DNA from: TMED88 sp964515335
GTDB lineage: Bacteria; Myxococcota_A; UBA9160; UBA4427
Direction: 5' to 3'
Length of the DNA stretch: 64,000 nucleotides
Assembly: GCA_964515335.1 (NCBI GenBank)
Contig: CAZETS010000016.1
Span: 1 to 64,000, forward strand
Part shown: in pieces, positions 50,372 to 58,548 of the stretch
Position numbering within the stretch: the first letter of the stretch is position 1
Layout of the letters: the number at the start of each line of letters is the position of its first letter
Position numbers and translations under genes: made by a program
The notes under the pieces: model-generated
The model's database searches: none
The model's input: the letters and a program-made list of their open reading frames with translations, nothing else
Told to the model about the DNA's origin: nothing

Positions 50372-51283
50372 TTGGAGGGGCCGGACGCAGGCCAGGCGCT
50401 TCGTCGACGACTCGAGTCGGGACCGGTCGTCGTGCTCGACGGCGCGACGGGCACCGAGCTCGAGCGGCGCGGCGTGCCGACGGGCCTGCCGCTCTGGTCG
50501 ACCCATGCGCTGCTCGACGCGCCCGAGGTGGTGTCGTCGATCCACGCCGACTACGTACGGGCCGGCGCCGAGGTGCTGATCGCGAACACCTTCCGCACCC
50601 AGCGCCGGACGCTGGCCCGCGCCGGCCGGGGCGGCCAACTCACCCAGCGCGACGCCGAGCTCACGGCGCTGGCCGTCGAGCTGGCGCGTGGCGCCGCCCG
50701 CAGCGCCGATCGACGTGTGTGGGTGGCGGGCTCGGCGCCACCCCTCGAGGACTGCTACCGGCCCGACCTCGTGCCCGACGACGCCGCGCTCCGCGACGAG
50801 CACGCTCGCCATGCCAACTGCGTGGCCGGGTCCGGCGTCGACTTCGCGATGGTGGAGACCATGAACACGCTTCGGGAGGCCCACGCAGCCGCCGTGGCCG
50901 CCCGCGAGGCCGGGCTGGAGGTGGTCGTGAGCTTCGTGTGCTGGAACGGCGCGCAGCTGCTCTCGGGCGAGCCCCTCGCCGAGGCCTGCGCCCGGATCGC
51001 CGCACTCGAGCCGTTGGCGATCGGGGTGAACTGCCTGCCGCCGTCGAACGTGTCCGCCTGTCTCGAGGTGCTGGCCGACTGCGGGGCGCCATTCGGCGTC
51101 TACGCGAATCTCGGCGAGCCCGAGGACGAACGCGGCTTTCGCCGCAGCGAGGACACCCGCCCGGCCGACTTCGCCGAGCACGCGAGCGAGTGGGTGGCGG
51201 CGGGCGCGAGCTACGTCGGAGGCTGCTGCGGAACCGGACCCGGGCACGTCCACACCCTGGCGGAGCGCTGCGCACGAACCTGA
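50372..51283 (+). CDS. Homocysteine S-methyltransferase family protein
   Basis: Zinc-dependent methyltransferase barrel of 303 aa that would transfer a methyl group from S-methylmethionine or a related donor to homocysteine. LDGATGTELERRG is near 20-32, NTFRTQ near 71, and the zinc cysteines are in GVNCLPPSN near 218-226 and GGCCGTGPGH near 284-293, in standard spacing. The start is TTG 50372 with GGGGAGG 5 nt upstream; an upstream ATG would add only low-complexity residues overlapping the divergent gene. Confidence 0.9.
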   Translation: MEGPDAGQALRRRLESGPVVVLDGATGTELERRGVPTGLPLWSTHALLDAPEVVSSIHADYVRAGAEVLIANTFRTQRRTLARAGRGGQLTQRDAELTALAVELARGAARSADRRVWVAGSAPPLEDCYRPDLVPDDAALRDEHARHANCVAGSGVDFAMVETMNTLREAHAAAVAAREAGLEVVVSFVCWNGAQLLSGEPLAEACARIAALEPLAIGVNCLPPSNVSACLEVLADCGAPFGVYANLGEPEDERGFRRSEDTRPADFAEHASEWVAAGASYVGGCCGTGPGHVHTLAERCART

Positions 51284-51637
51284 CGGTCGAAGGCCGCCGT
51301 GGCCGCAATTTGCGTCACTGACTGCCTCGATCTGCGACGCGCGAAAATCGCGCTGCGTGTTCGCCTCACGAGGCCTTCCGCCTCTTCAGGCAGTGGTTGC
51401 GCGTAGTTGCCGCTGAGCTGCGCGTGGTTTTACGGTGCGGGGTCCGGCACACGCCTTGCTTTGTGTACGCCCTGCGGCGACGCGGGAATCACATCGAGGA
51501 GCGGGTCCGCATCGCTCAGGGGTCTGGCGCCCGGACCTGCTACCCCTCCCTTCGCACTCCGGTGCGAGGTGCAGGTCCGGGCGCTTTCGGCTCCAGGGCT
51601 CGCCGGAAGGCAACCAACGCCGCGTATCATCCGGCTG
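51284..51637 (+). other. Intergenic region before the GH20-like gene
   Basis: 354 bp without a convincing gene. It holds a small palindromic hairpin GCGCGA-AAA-TCGCGC (51339-51353), two direct copies of yTGCGCGTrGTT 21 bp apart (51397-51408, 51418-51429), which look like an operator pair, and the long stem-loop at 51527-51584. Confidence 0.5.
51527..51584 (+). other. Long two-tier stem-loop upstream of the GH20-like gene
   Basis: GCGCCCGGACCTGC (51527-51540) is perfectly complementary to GCAGGTCCGGGCGC (51571-51584). The enclosed 30 nt contain a second hairpin, TCGCAC-tccg-GTGCGA. It lies 53 nt before the start codon and is followed by TTTC. It could act as an attenuator or a structured 5' leader. 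Confidence 0.5.
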
Positions 51638-53632
51638 ATGTGTGCCGCCCGGGCGAAGCCCCGACCCACCGACCTGCCGCCGCTGCTGCCCGAGCCCCTG
51701 TCCACCACCCGGCGACGCGGCGCGTTCCGGCTCGCGGCCGGGATGCCGATCGTGCTGCCACCGGAGGGTGACGGCGCCGCCGACGCCACGGCCCGCCGCC
51801 TGCGCGACGGCCTGGCGGCGATCTGCGGCGCGACGCTTTCGATCGAGGGCCACCGGCGCAGCGACGCACTCGGACCGCACGTCGCGCTGGTGATCGACCC
51901 CGCCGTCGGCGTGGTCTCGCGGCCGGACGTGCGCGAGCAGGCCTACCGTCTCGACGTCGCCGAACCGGGCGTGTGCATCACCGGGGGGGGCGCTCCCGGC
52001 TTGCGCCACGGCGTGGAGACCCTGCTGCAGCTCGTCGACTCGCGCGGCCGGCTGCCCGCCTGCCGCATCGACGACGCGCCCGCGCTCGCGCGAAGGGGCA
52101 TCATGCTCGACGTCTCGCGCGGGAAGGTGCCCACCGAGCAGAGCCTCGTCGAGCTGATCGAGCTCTGCGCGGTGCTCCGCCTGAACGTGCTGATGCTGTA
52201 CACCGAGCACACGTTCCGCTTTCGGCGCCACCCCGAGATCGGCCGCGAAGCGGGCTCGCTCGACGCCGACACGATGCGGCGCCTCGACCGCACCGCGGCC
52301 GAGCACGCCGTCGAACTCGTCCCGTGCCTGCAGTCGCTCGGCCACATGGAGCACGTGCTCTCGCTGCCCGCGTATCGCGACCTCGCCGAGACCGACATGG
52401 GCTGGACGATCGCGCCCACCGCCGACGGCACCTACCCCCTGCTCGCCGACCTCTACGACGAGTATCTGCCGAACTTCCGCTCGCCCCTCTTCAATGCCAA
52501 CTGCGACGAGCCGTGGGACCTCGGACGCGGGCGCTCGGCCGAGCGGAGCGAGCGGCTCGGCCCCGGCGGCCTGTATCTCGAACACGTCCGCCGCATCCGC
52601 GAACTCGCCGCGCGCAACGGCAAGCGTACGATGATCTGGGCGGACGTCGTCCACGCCCACCCCGAGCGCGTCGAGGATCTCCACCGCGACCTCGTGCTGC
52701 TCGACTGGTGGTACGAGGCCAGCTTCGACTACGACCGGGTCTCGGTCTTCGCGAAGCACGACCTCGAGTTCATGGTGTGCCCGGGCACGTCCACCTGGAA
52801 CGCGCTCTTTCCGCGCATCGACAACTCGGCGCAGAACATCTCGGCCTGGGCCGAGGCGGGCCGGCGCCACGGCGCACTGGGCCTGTTGAACACCGACTGG
52901 GGCGACTTCGGTCACTACAACCTGCAGGGCAACTCGCTCTTCGCCTACGCGTGGGGGGCCCAGGAGGCCTGGTCGGGGCCGGCCGACCGCACACGCTTCG
53001 ACCGCGCCTTCTCGCGGGTGCTCTTCGGGGACGCGAGCGGGGGGATCGCGCGGCTGGTTCGCGCCCTGGGCGCGATCCACGACCCCGGCTTCACGATGTT
53101 CAACGGCTCCGCGCTGCAGTACCTGTTCTTCGAAGACGTCGAGCGCGGCTACTTCGTCGACGCGACACGCCCTGCCCGGCTGCGGGCCTGCCGGGGACGA
53201 CTCGAGCGCCTGCGGCCGCGCATCGAGCGCGCGACCCGGCAGACCCCGCGCGAACACCGGGCGCTTCGCGAAATGCTCTACGCCTGCGACGCGTCGGCGT
53301 TCGCGGTGCGCAAGGCCGAGGCCGGGCGCGAGGTGCTGGCGTGGCGCCGCGGCGAGCAACGACTCGACGCGCCGGGCCGCCGCCGGCTGGCGAAGCGCCT
53401 GTCGACCCTGGCCGACGAGCAGGCCGCCCTGGGGCGGCGGCTGCGCGGGCTCTGGCTCGATCGCGCAAGGCCGTCGAACCTCGAGTTCACGCTGCGGCGC
53501 ATCCGCCGCGCGACCCGCATGCTGCGGCGATCCGCGAAGCGGCTGACCGCGAATCAGCCCGGCCGAGCCCCGCAGCGGACCGCGTTCAGCCACGAGGGCG
53601 CGATCCGGGCGATGCGCGACACGGCGCCCTGA
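51638..53632 (+). CDS. GH20-like beta-N-acetylhexosaminidase family protein
   Basis: Glycoside hydrolase of 664 aa. A GH20b-type N-terminal domain (about 25-145) is followed by the barrel beginning RRGIMLDVSRGKVPTEQSL near 152. The catalytic Asp-Glu pair is in NANCDEPWD (D290, E291), and WADVVHAHPE near 334 and LLNTDWGDFGHYN near 415 line the active site. A 150-residue basic helical C-terminal region is extra. No signal peptide is seen, so action on imported aminosugar oligosaccharides is inferred. ATG 51638 is chosen; the upstream frame is intergenic. Confidence 0.84.
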   Translation: MCAARAKPRPTDLPPLLPEPLSTTRRRGAFRLAAGMPIVLPPEGDGAADATARRLRDGLAAICGATLSIEGHRRSDALGPHVALVIDPAVGVVSRPDVREQAYRLDVAEPGVCITGGGAPGLRHGVETLLQLVDSRGRLPACRIDDAPALARRGIMLDVSRGKVPTEQSLVELIELCAVLRLNVLMLYTEHTFRFRRHPEIGREAGSLDADTMRRLDRTAAEHAVELVPCLQSLGHMEHVLSLPAYRDLAETDMGWTIAPTADGTYPLLADLYDEYLPNFRSPLFNANCDEPWDLGRGRSAERSERLGPGGLYLEHVRRIRELAARNGKRTMIWADVVHAHPERVEDLHRDLVLLDWWYEASFDYDRVSVFAKHDLEFMVCPGTSTWNALFPRIDNSAQNISAWAEAGRRHGALGLLNTDWGDFGHYNLQGNSLFAYAWGAQEAWSGPADRTRFDRAFSRVLFGDASGGIARLVRALGAIHDPGFTMFNGSALQYLFFEDVERGYFVDATRPARLRACRGRLERLRPRIERATRQTPREHRALREMLYACDASAFAVRKAEAGREVLAWRRGEQRLDAPGRRRLAKRLSTLADEQAALGRRLRGLWLDRARPSNLEFTLRRIRRATRMLRRSAKRLTANQPGRAPQRTAFSHEGAIRAMRDTAP

Positions 53633-53654
53633 CGGGCGCAGCGAGTCCGCGCGC

Positions 53655-55052
53655 TCAGTCCGTAAACGATGGCCGTGTGCCGGCGAGGCGCTCGACGAGC
53701 ACGCCGCGGGCCGCGCCCGCGAGGTAGACCGAGCCCGTGCAGCAGAGCAGGTCGTCGGCGCCGAGCGCGGCGGCGGCCGCGCGCGTGGCGTCTCGCGGGT
53801 CTTCGATGCAGTGGCGCCGGGCGCGGGGCATGCACTCGGCGGCGCGCGCCTCGAGGAAATCGAGCTGGCACGAGCGAATCGGGTCGGCGCGGGTCAGCCA
53901 GACCTCGTCGCTGACGGGTGCGAGGGCCGAGAGGATTGCGTCGGGCGGCTTGTCGCTCGAGATCGAGACGACCAGGTGACGGCGTGCGGCGCCGATCGCA
54001 GCGAGCACTTCGGCGAGCGAGCGAGCCGATGCCGAGGTGTGCGCCGAGTCGACGATGATGGTCGGACGCACGCCGAGCACCTCGAGCCGGCCGGGAAGGA
54101 CCGCCTCCCGAAGCCCGCGTTCGACGGCCGCCGCAAGCGCCTGAGCGTCGTGGGCGCCCAGCCGCCGAACCGCCGCGATGGCGAGAGCCGCGTTGAGCGG
54201 CTGGTGGCGACCGAGCAGGGGCAGCACGAGATCGTCTAGCTCGAAGCCGGACTCGCGGTACGCGAAGTGTCGCCCCGTCGCGGGAGGAAGCGCCGGGGTC
54301 TCGGCAGGGGCGGTGGCGTACTCGATGTCGAAGTCGGACCCGAGCGCGCTGACGGCCGACCCGACCCGGCCTGCGGTCTCCCTCACGACCTGCTCCGCCT
54401 CGGGCGCGAGCGCACCGATCACGCAGGGCGCGCCCGGCTTGATGATGCCGGCCTTCTCGGCCGCGATCGCGGCGAGGGTGTCGCCGAGCTTGTCGGTGTG
54501 CTCGAGCTCGATGTGGGTCACCACCGTCACCGCCGGCACGATGGCGTTCGTCGAGTCGAGGCGGCCGCCCAGCCCCACCTCGATCAGGGCCCGATCCACG
54601 CCCGCCCGCGCGAACAGCACCAGTGCGATGGCGGTGGTGGCGTCGAAGAACGTGGGCGACGCCACCTCCTCGTCGCGCCGCAACGCCTCGACGTGGGGGC
54701 GCACGATCTCCGCGGCGGCGGCCAGGTCTGCATCGGCCACCTCGCGCCCCGCGATGCGAAAGCGCTCGGTCCAGCGCTCGAGATGAGGCGACGTGAACGT
54801 GCCCACGCGCTCGCCGGCGGCGCCCAGGATCGACTCCGCGAGCAGACACACCGATCCCTTGCCCTTCGAGCCGGCGACGTGAACCACCGAGAGGTCGCGC
54901 TCGGGGTGACCGAGCCGCTCGAGCAGCGCGACGATCGCCTCGAGGTCGAGCCGCGCGTAGCGGAAGCCCGGCGCGCGCTCGTGGTTGATCAGACCCTCGA
55001 GCCAGGCGCCGGCGTCCGCCGCCGTCCTGATCGCCCCGCCTGCGACCGTCAC
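53655..55052 (-). CDS. folC: Folylpolyglutamate synthase/dihydrofolate synthase
   Basis: Mur-ligase-type enzyme of 465 aa adding glutamate to folates, possibly also making dihydrofolate. The ATP loop is HVAGSKGKGSV near 58-68, FTSPHLERW near 85-93, the metal/active-site segment ALIEVGLGGRLDSTN near 154-168, and HIELEHTDKLG near 177. The C-terminal glutamate-ligase domain carries VDSAHTSASARSL near 338. GTG start with GGGGGGCGGG upstream. It is separated from the upstream NRDE operon by a terminator. Confidence 0.92.
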   Translation of the reverse strand: MTVAGGAIRTAADAGAWLEGLINHERAPGFRYARLDLEAIVALLERLGHPERDLSVVHVAGSKGKGSVCLLAESILGAAGERVGTFTSPHLERWTERFRIAGREVADADLAAAAEIVRPHVEALRRDEEVASPTFFDATTAIALVLFARAGVDRALIEVGLGGRLDSTNAIVPAVTVVTHIELEHTDKLGDTLAAIAAEKAGIIKPGAPCVIGALAPEAEQVVRETAGRVGSAVSALGSDFDIEYATAPAETPALPPATGRHFAYRESGFELDDLVLPLLGRHQPLNAALAIAAVRRLGAHDAQALAAAVERGLREAVLPGRLEVLGVRPTIIVDSAHTSASARSLAEVLAAIGAARRHLVVSISSDKPPDAILSALAPVSDEVWLTRADPIRSCQLDFLEARAAECMPRARRHCIEDPRDATRAAAAALGADDLLCCTGSVYLAGAARGVLVERLAGTRPSFTD

Positions 55053-55109
55053 GACCCGCCCCCCGATCCTCGCTGCGCCCCGTCGTAGCGTGCCGCCGCC
55101 GTGCCCCGA

Positions 55110-55145
55110 AACGCAACCAGGGCGGCCCGTGAGGGACCGCCCTGG
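55110..55145 (-). terminator. Terminator of the NRDE/small-protein operon
   Basis: CCAGGGCGG (55117-55125) pairs perfectly with CCGCCCTGG (55137-55145). Read on the minus strand, the stem is followed by TTGCGTTTC, a modest U-rich tract. It lies 53 nt past the small protein's stop and before folC. Confidence 0.6.
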
Positions 55146-55197
55146 CGCGAATGGGTCGCTTCGCCCACCGGCTCTCCGGCCGATGGTGGCGCGAGGC

Positions 55198-55524
55198 CTA
55201 CTGGAGCAGGTACCGCTGGCTGTCGCGGTACTTGCGGACGGCCTCGCTCGTCGACTCGATGGCGGGGAAGAAGTACTTCACCGCGTGACCGCACTCCTGG
55301 CAGACCCTGTAACAGAACTTGAAGCCCTCGACCTCGCGCACGCTGCCGACGCTGATGCGGTTCTTGTCCGTGCAACAGCCGCTCGGGCGAGGCGGGGAGA
55401 CGATGCGCCGCGGGTAGTCGTTCTTCGGCGCCTCGCTCGTCGAGTACTCGATGATGTTCTGGGTCAGCCGGTGCGACCGCTCTTCGGAGTTCTTCTTCCG
55501 GATGTTGCTGCCGATTCTTCTCAA
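55198..55524 (-). CDS. Small Cys-rich protein coupled to the NRDE gene
   Basis: Unrecognised 108-aa protein. The TTG start shares TTGA with the stop of the NRDE gene, and GAGG lies about 9 nt upstream, so translational coupling is likely. The N-terminus is basic (LRRIGSNIRKKNSEERSHR). Cysteines lie in PSGCCTD near 50 and FCYRVCQECGHAVKYFF near 70-86, which could make a zinc-binding or redox site. The tail SEAVRKYRDSQRYLLQ is helical. There is no signal peptide. A longer reading from 55620 overlaps the NRDE gene by 100 nt and is less likely. Confidence 0.65.
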   Translation of the reverse strand: MRRIGSNIRKKNSEERSHRLTQNIIEYSTSEAPKNDYPRRIVSPPRPSGCCTDKNRISVGSVREVEGFKFCYRVCQECGHAVKYFFPAIESTSEAVRKYRDSQRYLLQ

Positions 55525-56417
55525 CTGGTCGTCCTCGTGGGTGCCTCCGCCGATCCGTAGCCTGGCGACTGCCTCAGCTCGGTCAGCAGAGATGAAAAAT
55601 CGTCGTACGGAGCGCTGCACGGTGCGCCCTCCGCGTACAGCAGGCGGCTGTTCTCGGGCGCGTGCGCAATCTCGAGCAGGATCGAGCTGCGCGTCCCGTA
55701 GGTGTCCGCCATGTGGACGCAGGTGTCGTCGAGAGGCGTCTGGCCGGTGCCGTGCTCGCGGCAGACGTCGGCGAGGGAGGACAGCACCTCTTCGGGAGGC
55801 AACTCGGCGGTAGTGCGGGCGCGGTCGTGCACGCGATCGACCTTTGCCTGGCGCACGTCTGCCTGGAGCACATCCGCTCTAAGCGAGTCCGCCCCAAGAA
55901 CATCCGCCGCCCCTGCGTCGCCGCCGGCCGCGGGAGCAGTGGAGGCGGATCCGTTGCGGATCGCCGCGGCCGCGTCGGCGTTGCCCACGACGTGGACGCC
56001 CGGCGCAAGCGAGTGGACCTCGGGGCGGTCGCGATAGGTGATCAGGTAGGCGGCGGCGGGGTCGGCCACGAAACAGTTGAAGGAGTTGTAGGTGTCGCGC
56101 GGCAGCCGGGCCAGGGCGCCCGCCGTGGCGTCGGCCGAGCCGAACGCGAGCGCATCCATCACGACGGCCCCACGCGACTTCAAGGTGGGGTTCGGCTCAC
56201 CGGTGCGCAGATTCGTGAGCGCCACGAAGACGCCGTGCGCATTGAGGCCGAGCCAGGTGCCGCCGGCCTGGGCGTCGAGCGGAGCGACCACTGCGCCACC
56301 CGGTCCACGCCGGAGAGCGGGCCCCTCGGCGGGCCGGTCCAGGTACTCGTCGCGGTTCGCCGCAACGACGAGCCAACGTCCGGGGACCTTGCGATGGATG
56401 GCGATCAGGGTGCACAT
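55521..56417 (-). CDS. NRDE/TANGO2 family protein with pentapeptide-like insert
   Basis: Ntn-hydrolase-like NRDE protein of 298 aa. The nucleophile candidate is C2 (MCTLIAIH), and the naming motif is ANRDEYLDRP with N21-E24. WLGLNAHGVFVALTN near 55-69 is also typical. TANGO2 homologues are linked to heme and acyl-CoA/lipid handling, but bacterial function is unsettled. An insert near 170-195 reads ADVLG ADSLR ADVLQ ADVRQ AKVDR, five pentapeptide-like units not usual in the family. A good sigma70 promoter lies upstream at 56702-56730. Confidence 0.88.
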   Translation of the reverse strand: MCTLIAIHRKVPGRWLVVAANRDEYLDRPAEGPALRRGPGGAVVAPLDAQAGGTWLGLNAHGVFVALTNLRTGEPNPTLKSRGAVVMDALAFGSADATAGALARLPRDTYNSFNCFVADPAAAYLITYRDRPEVHSLAPGVHVVGNADAAAAIRNGSASTAPAAGGDAGAADVLGADSLRADVLQADVRQAKVDRVHDRARTTAELPPEEVLSSLADVCREHGTGQTPLDDTCVHMADTYGTRSSILLEIAHAPENSRLLYAEGAPCSAPYDDFSSLLTELRQSPGYGSAEAPTRTTS

Positions 56418-56751
56418 CGACGGGGTCGAAGGTGCCTCTCGTCTTTCGCGTCTTACGCGCCTTGCGTTTTGCGCGTCTCGCGTTTCGGGTTTCGCGCGTT
56501 CCCGGCTTCGTCGCGCGTCGTCGCACCGCCGCTGGACGATCCGCTCGCAAACGCCTGCTCGGCTGGCTGGCGAAGTGGCGAGCGGCAGCGCGACGGCAGC
56601 CATTCTCGCGGGGCCCGGGCGGCCCACGAAACCGACGCTCCGCGGCCAGCGGGCGCCGGATACACCTCGGGGCACACTGCCCCCACTGGTGTTGACGGCA
56701 AAATATAACGCCACTGTAACCAGTTGGCAACGGCTGCGACCCGATTCGGCC
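56418..56751 (-). other. 5' region of the NRDE operon with low-complexity tract
   Basis: 334 bp between the patatin stop and the NRDE start. It contains a sigma70 promoter and, at about 56438-56512, a run of degenerate CGCGTTT/GCGTCTT units (on the minus strand repeated AAACGCGA-like words). A transcript from the promoter would have about 280 nt of 5' leader. I see no gene. Confidence 0.55.
56702..56730 (-). promoter_or_regulatory. Sigma70 promoter for the NRDE operon
   Basis: On the minus strand TTGCCA (56725-56730) is followed after exactly 17 bp by TATATT (56702-56707), each matching five of six consensus bases. The local AT content stands out against a 70 percent GC background. It points towards the NRDE gene and away from patatin's 3' end. 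Confidence 0.7.
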
Positions 56752-58101
56752 TCAGGCGCCGACCAGTCGCAGCGGGCGGCTCGCCTCGCCGCCCTCGAGG
56801 TCCGGATCGACCTCCCAGCCGCGTTCGTCGCGAATCGCCTCGGCGCGCTCGGCGGCGTTGTCCCGGCTCATCTCGAGGCCGTACTGGCCGAACACCTCGC
56901 TGAGCTGGTCGAAGTTGCGCTCGATGGTGTCGTGCACCGACTCGAATCCGTGCTGCACGGCCTCCGCCCGCTTCCAGAACGCGATCGGATTCACATCGAA
57001 GAACTGGCGGTCGTGCTCGCGCGGCTCGATCAGCACGATGTCGCCGCGGAAGCGGTCGTCGGCGAGGTAGCGCTGCAGACCCAGCTTCAGGCGCGAATGG
57101 AGCAGCGTGCGGAAGACCTGGTTGAGCACGAGTTTGAGGCCGCGGTCGGACAGGTAGCGACCGTCCGCGAAGTACTGGGGGTCGAAGTTCTCGTCGTCGG
57201 TGCGGTTCAGGAAAGGGCGGAACGGGTTGTAACAGATGATCAAGTCGGCGCCCTTCTCGATCGCGACGTCGATGTTCGCGGTGTTGCGCACGCCGCCGTC
57301 CACGTAGTCGATGCCGTTCAGACGCGCGGGCCGGTAGAAGATAGGCAGCGCGGTCGACGCCTGGATGCTCTGCGCGATCGTCACCGCACTGTTCTCGTCG
57401 GCGCCGAAGATCACGCGCTCGGCCGTGTCGAGATCACAGGCCGACAGGTACAGCCGCACGTTGCGCTTGCGCTGAAAGGCCCGGAAGTCGTTGGGCAGGC
57501 CGCTGCGCTCGAGACCGCGCCTCATCCAGCGCTCGAGCGAGCTGTTGTCGAAGAAGCCGGAGGGGAAGTGGTTGGTCAGGCCGGGCTGCTCGCGGCTCGG
57601 CGACGTGTGGTCGATGAGCGCCATCACGAGATTCTCGACGTGCGCCCAGCTCGGCTCCCGGGTGAGGCGCCGCGCGTGGTCGCCGACCGCGTCCGGCAGG
57701 CCCGGCAGGCCGCGCAGGAACTCGACCGTGATGCCCGGCAGGTACGAGGCGAGGTCGTAACCGAACATGGCCGGGCGGCTCACGAACTCGCGCCAGTTCG
57801 GGTTGTAGAAGTCCAGGGGCCGCAGCTGCTCGAAGCGATCGCTCGTACCCTCGAGCACGCGGATCATCTCGTCGGGACCGATGCCACCGGCGAGCGGCAC
57901 CGCGAGCATCGCGCCCGCCGACAACCCCACGTAGGTGTCGAGCTCGGTCACGTCGCGGCCGACCAGGTAGTCGTTCAGCGCCTTCAGGCCGCCCACCTTG
58001 AAGGCGCCTCCCGACACGGCGCCACCGGCGAGAACCAGCGCCACCTTGGGGTTGCGCTTGGGCGGCTGCCCGATGCTCTTGCGAATGAGCGTGAGTCCCA
58101 C
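56752..58101 (-). CDS. Patatin-like phospholipase
   Basis: Serine lipid acyl hydrolase of 449 aa with a Ser-Asp dyad. The oxyanion strand is LVLAGGAVSGGAFKVGGL near 22-39, the nucleophile is in VGLSAGAM (S61), and the Asp is in DYVDGGVRN near 268. The C-terminal 120 residues extend past the patatin core. No signal peptide is seen, so cytosolic or secreted by another route. GTG 58101 was chosen because GGGGAGG lies 6 nt upstream; the ATG at 58152 lacks one. Confidence 0.9.
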   Translation of the reverse strand: MGLTLIRKSIGQPPKRNPKVALVLAGGAVSGGAFKVGGLKALNDYLVGRDVTELDTYVGLSAGAMLAVPLAGGIGPDEMIRVLEGTSDRFEQLRPLDFYNPNWREFVSRPAMFGYDLASYLPGITVEFLRGLPGLPDAVGDHARRLTREPSWAHVENLVMALIDHTSPSREQPGLTNHFPSGFFDNSSLERWMRRGLERSGLPNDFRAFQRKRNVRLYLSACDLDTAERVIFGADENSAVTIAQSIQASTALPIFYRPARLNGIDYVDGGVRNTANIDVAIEKGADLIICYNPFRPFLNRTDDENFDPQYFADGRYLSDRGLKLVLNQVFRTLLHSRLKLGLQRYLADDRFRGDIVLIEPREHDRQFFDVNPIAFWKRAEAVQHGFESVHDTIERNFDQLSEVFGQYGLEMSRDNAAERAEAIRDERGWEVDPDLEGGEASRPLRLVGA

Positions 58102-58548
58102 GACCGACCTCCCCGTGCGCCGGTGATCGGACCGCCGGCGCCACCCCCCCACGGGATGCTGTGTAGCGCTCGACCCGCCGAGGTCGCTGTTGCCCCCCCG
58201 GCCGGGTCGATCGGCCCCTGGGTTTCGCCGCAGTGCGTCAGCAGGGACGACTACGAGCGGCCCATCAGGGCGCCTCTTGCCACGACATCAATCTATACCA
58301 GCCGTCCTCCAAAGTGAATCCGGCGAAACACTCGCCACTTACCCGGGCTTCCCGACCCTCCCCGCCGGCTCGGCGCTGTGCGGCAGCTGTACGCAGTATC
58401 GCGATACGCGTGCTGCGCTGCGTCGTCCAGCCGCTTTTCCGGGCCGACCGGCTGTGGAACCCTCGTCGGTGGTCGGCCCGCGGCACGCACGGGCTCGCGG
58501 CCGATCGGAAACGAGCTCGAGAGAGCCGAGCGAGGCGTAGCCGGAGAA
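58102..58548 (+). other. Divergent intergenic region
   Basis: 447 bp between the divergent patatin and DxDxDG-repeat genes. It contains a perfect 12-bp palindrome GTATCGCGATAC (58396-58407) flanked by CGCA/TGCG-like words, and a TATAGA-like -10 on the minus strand near 58295. I see no gene in it. Confidence 0.45.

Noticed and set aside
51480..51640. Possible SAH or SAM riboswitch before the GH20-like gene
   Set aside because: GAGGAGCG and a CAACG-like word occur, but the pairing pattern and pseudoknot do not fit, and the downstream gene is not in methionine metabolism.
55841..55910. Pentapeptide region as a separate protein
   Set aside because: It is in frame inside the NRDE gene with no internal start, so it is treated as an insert.
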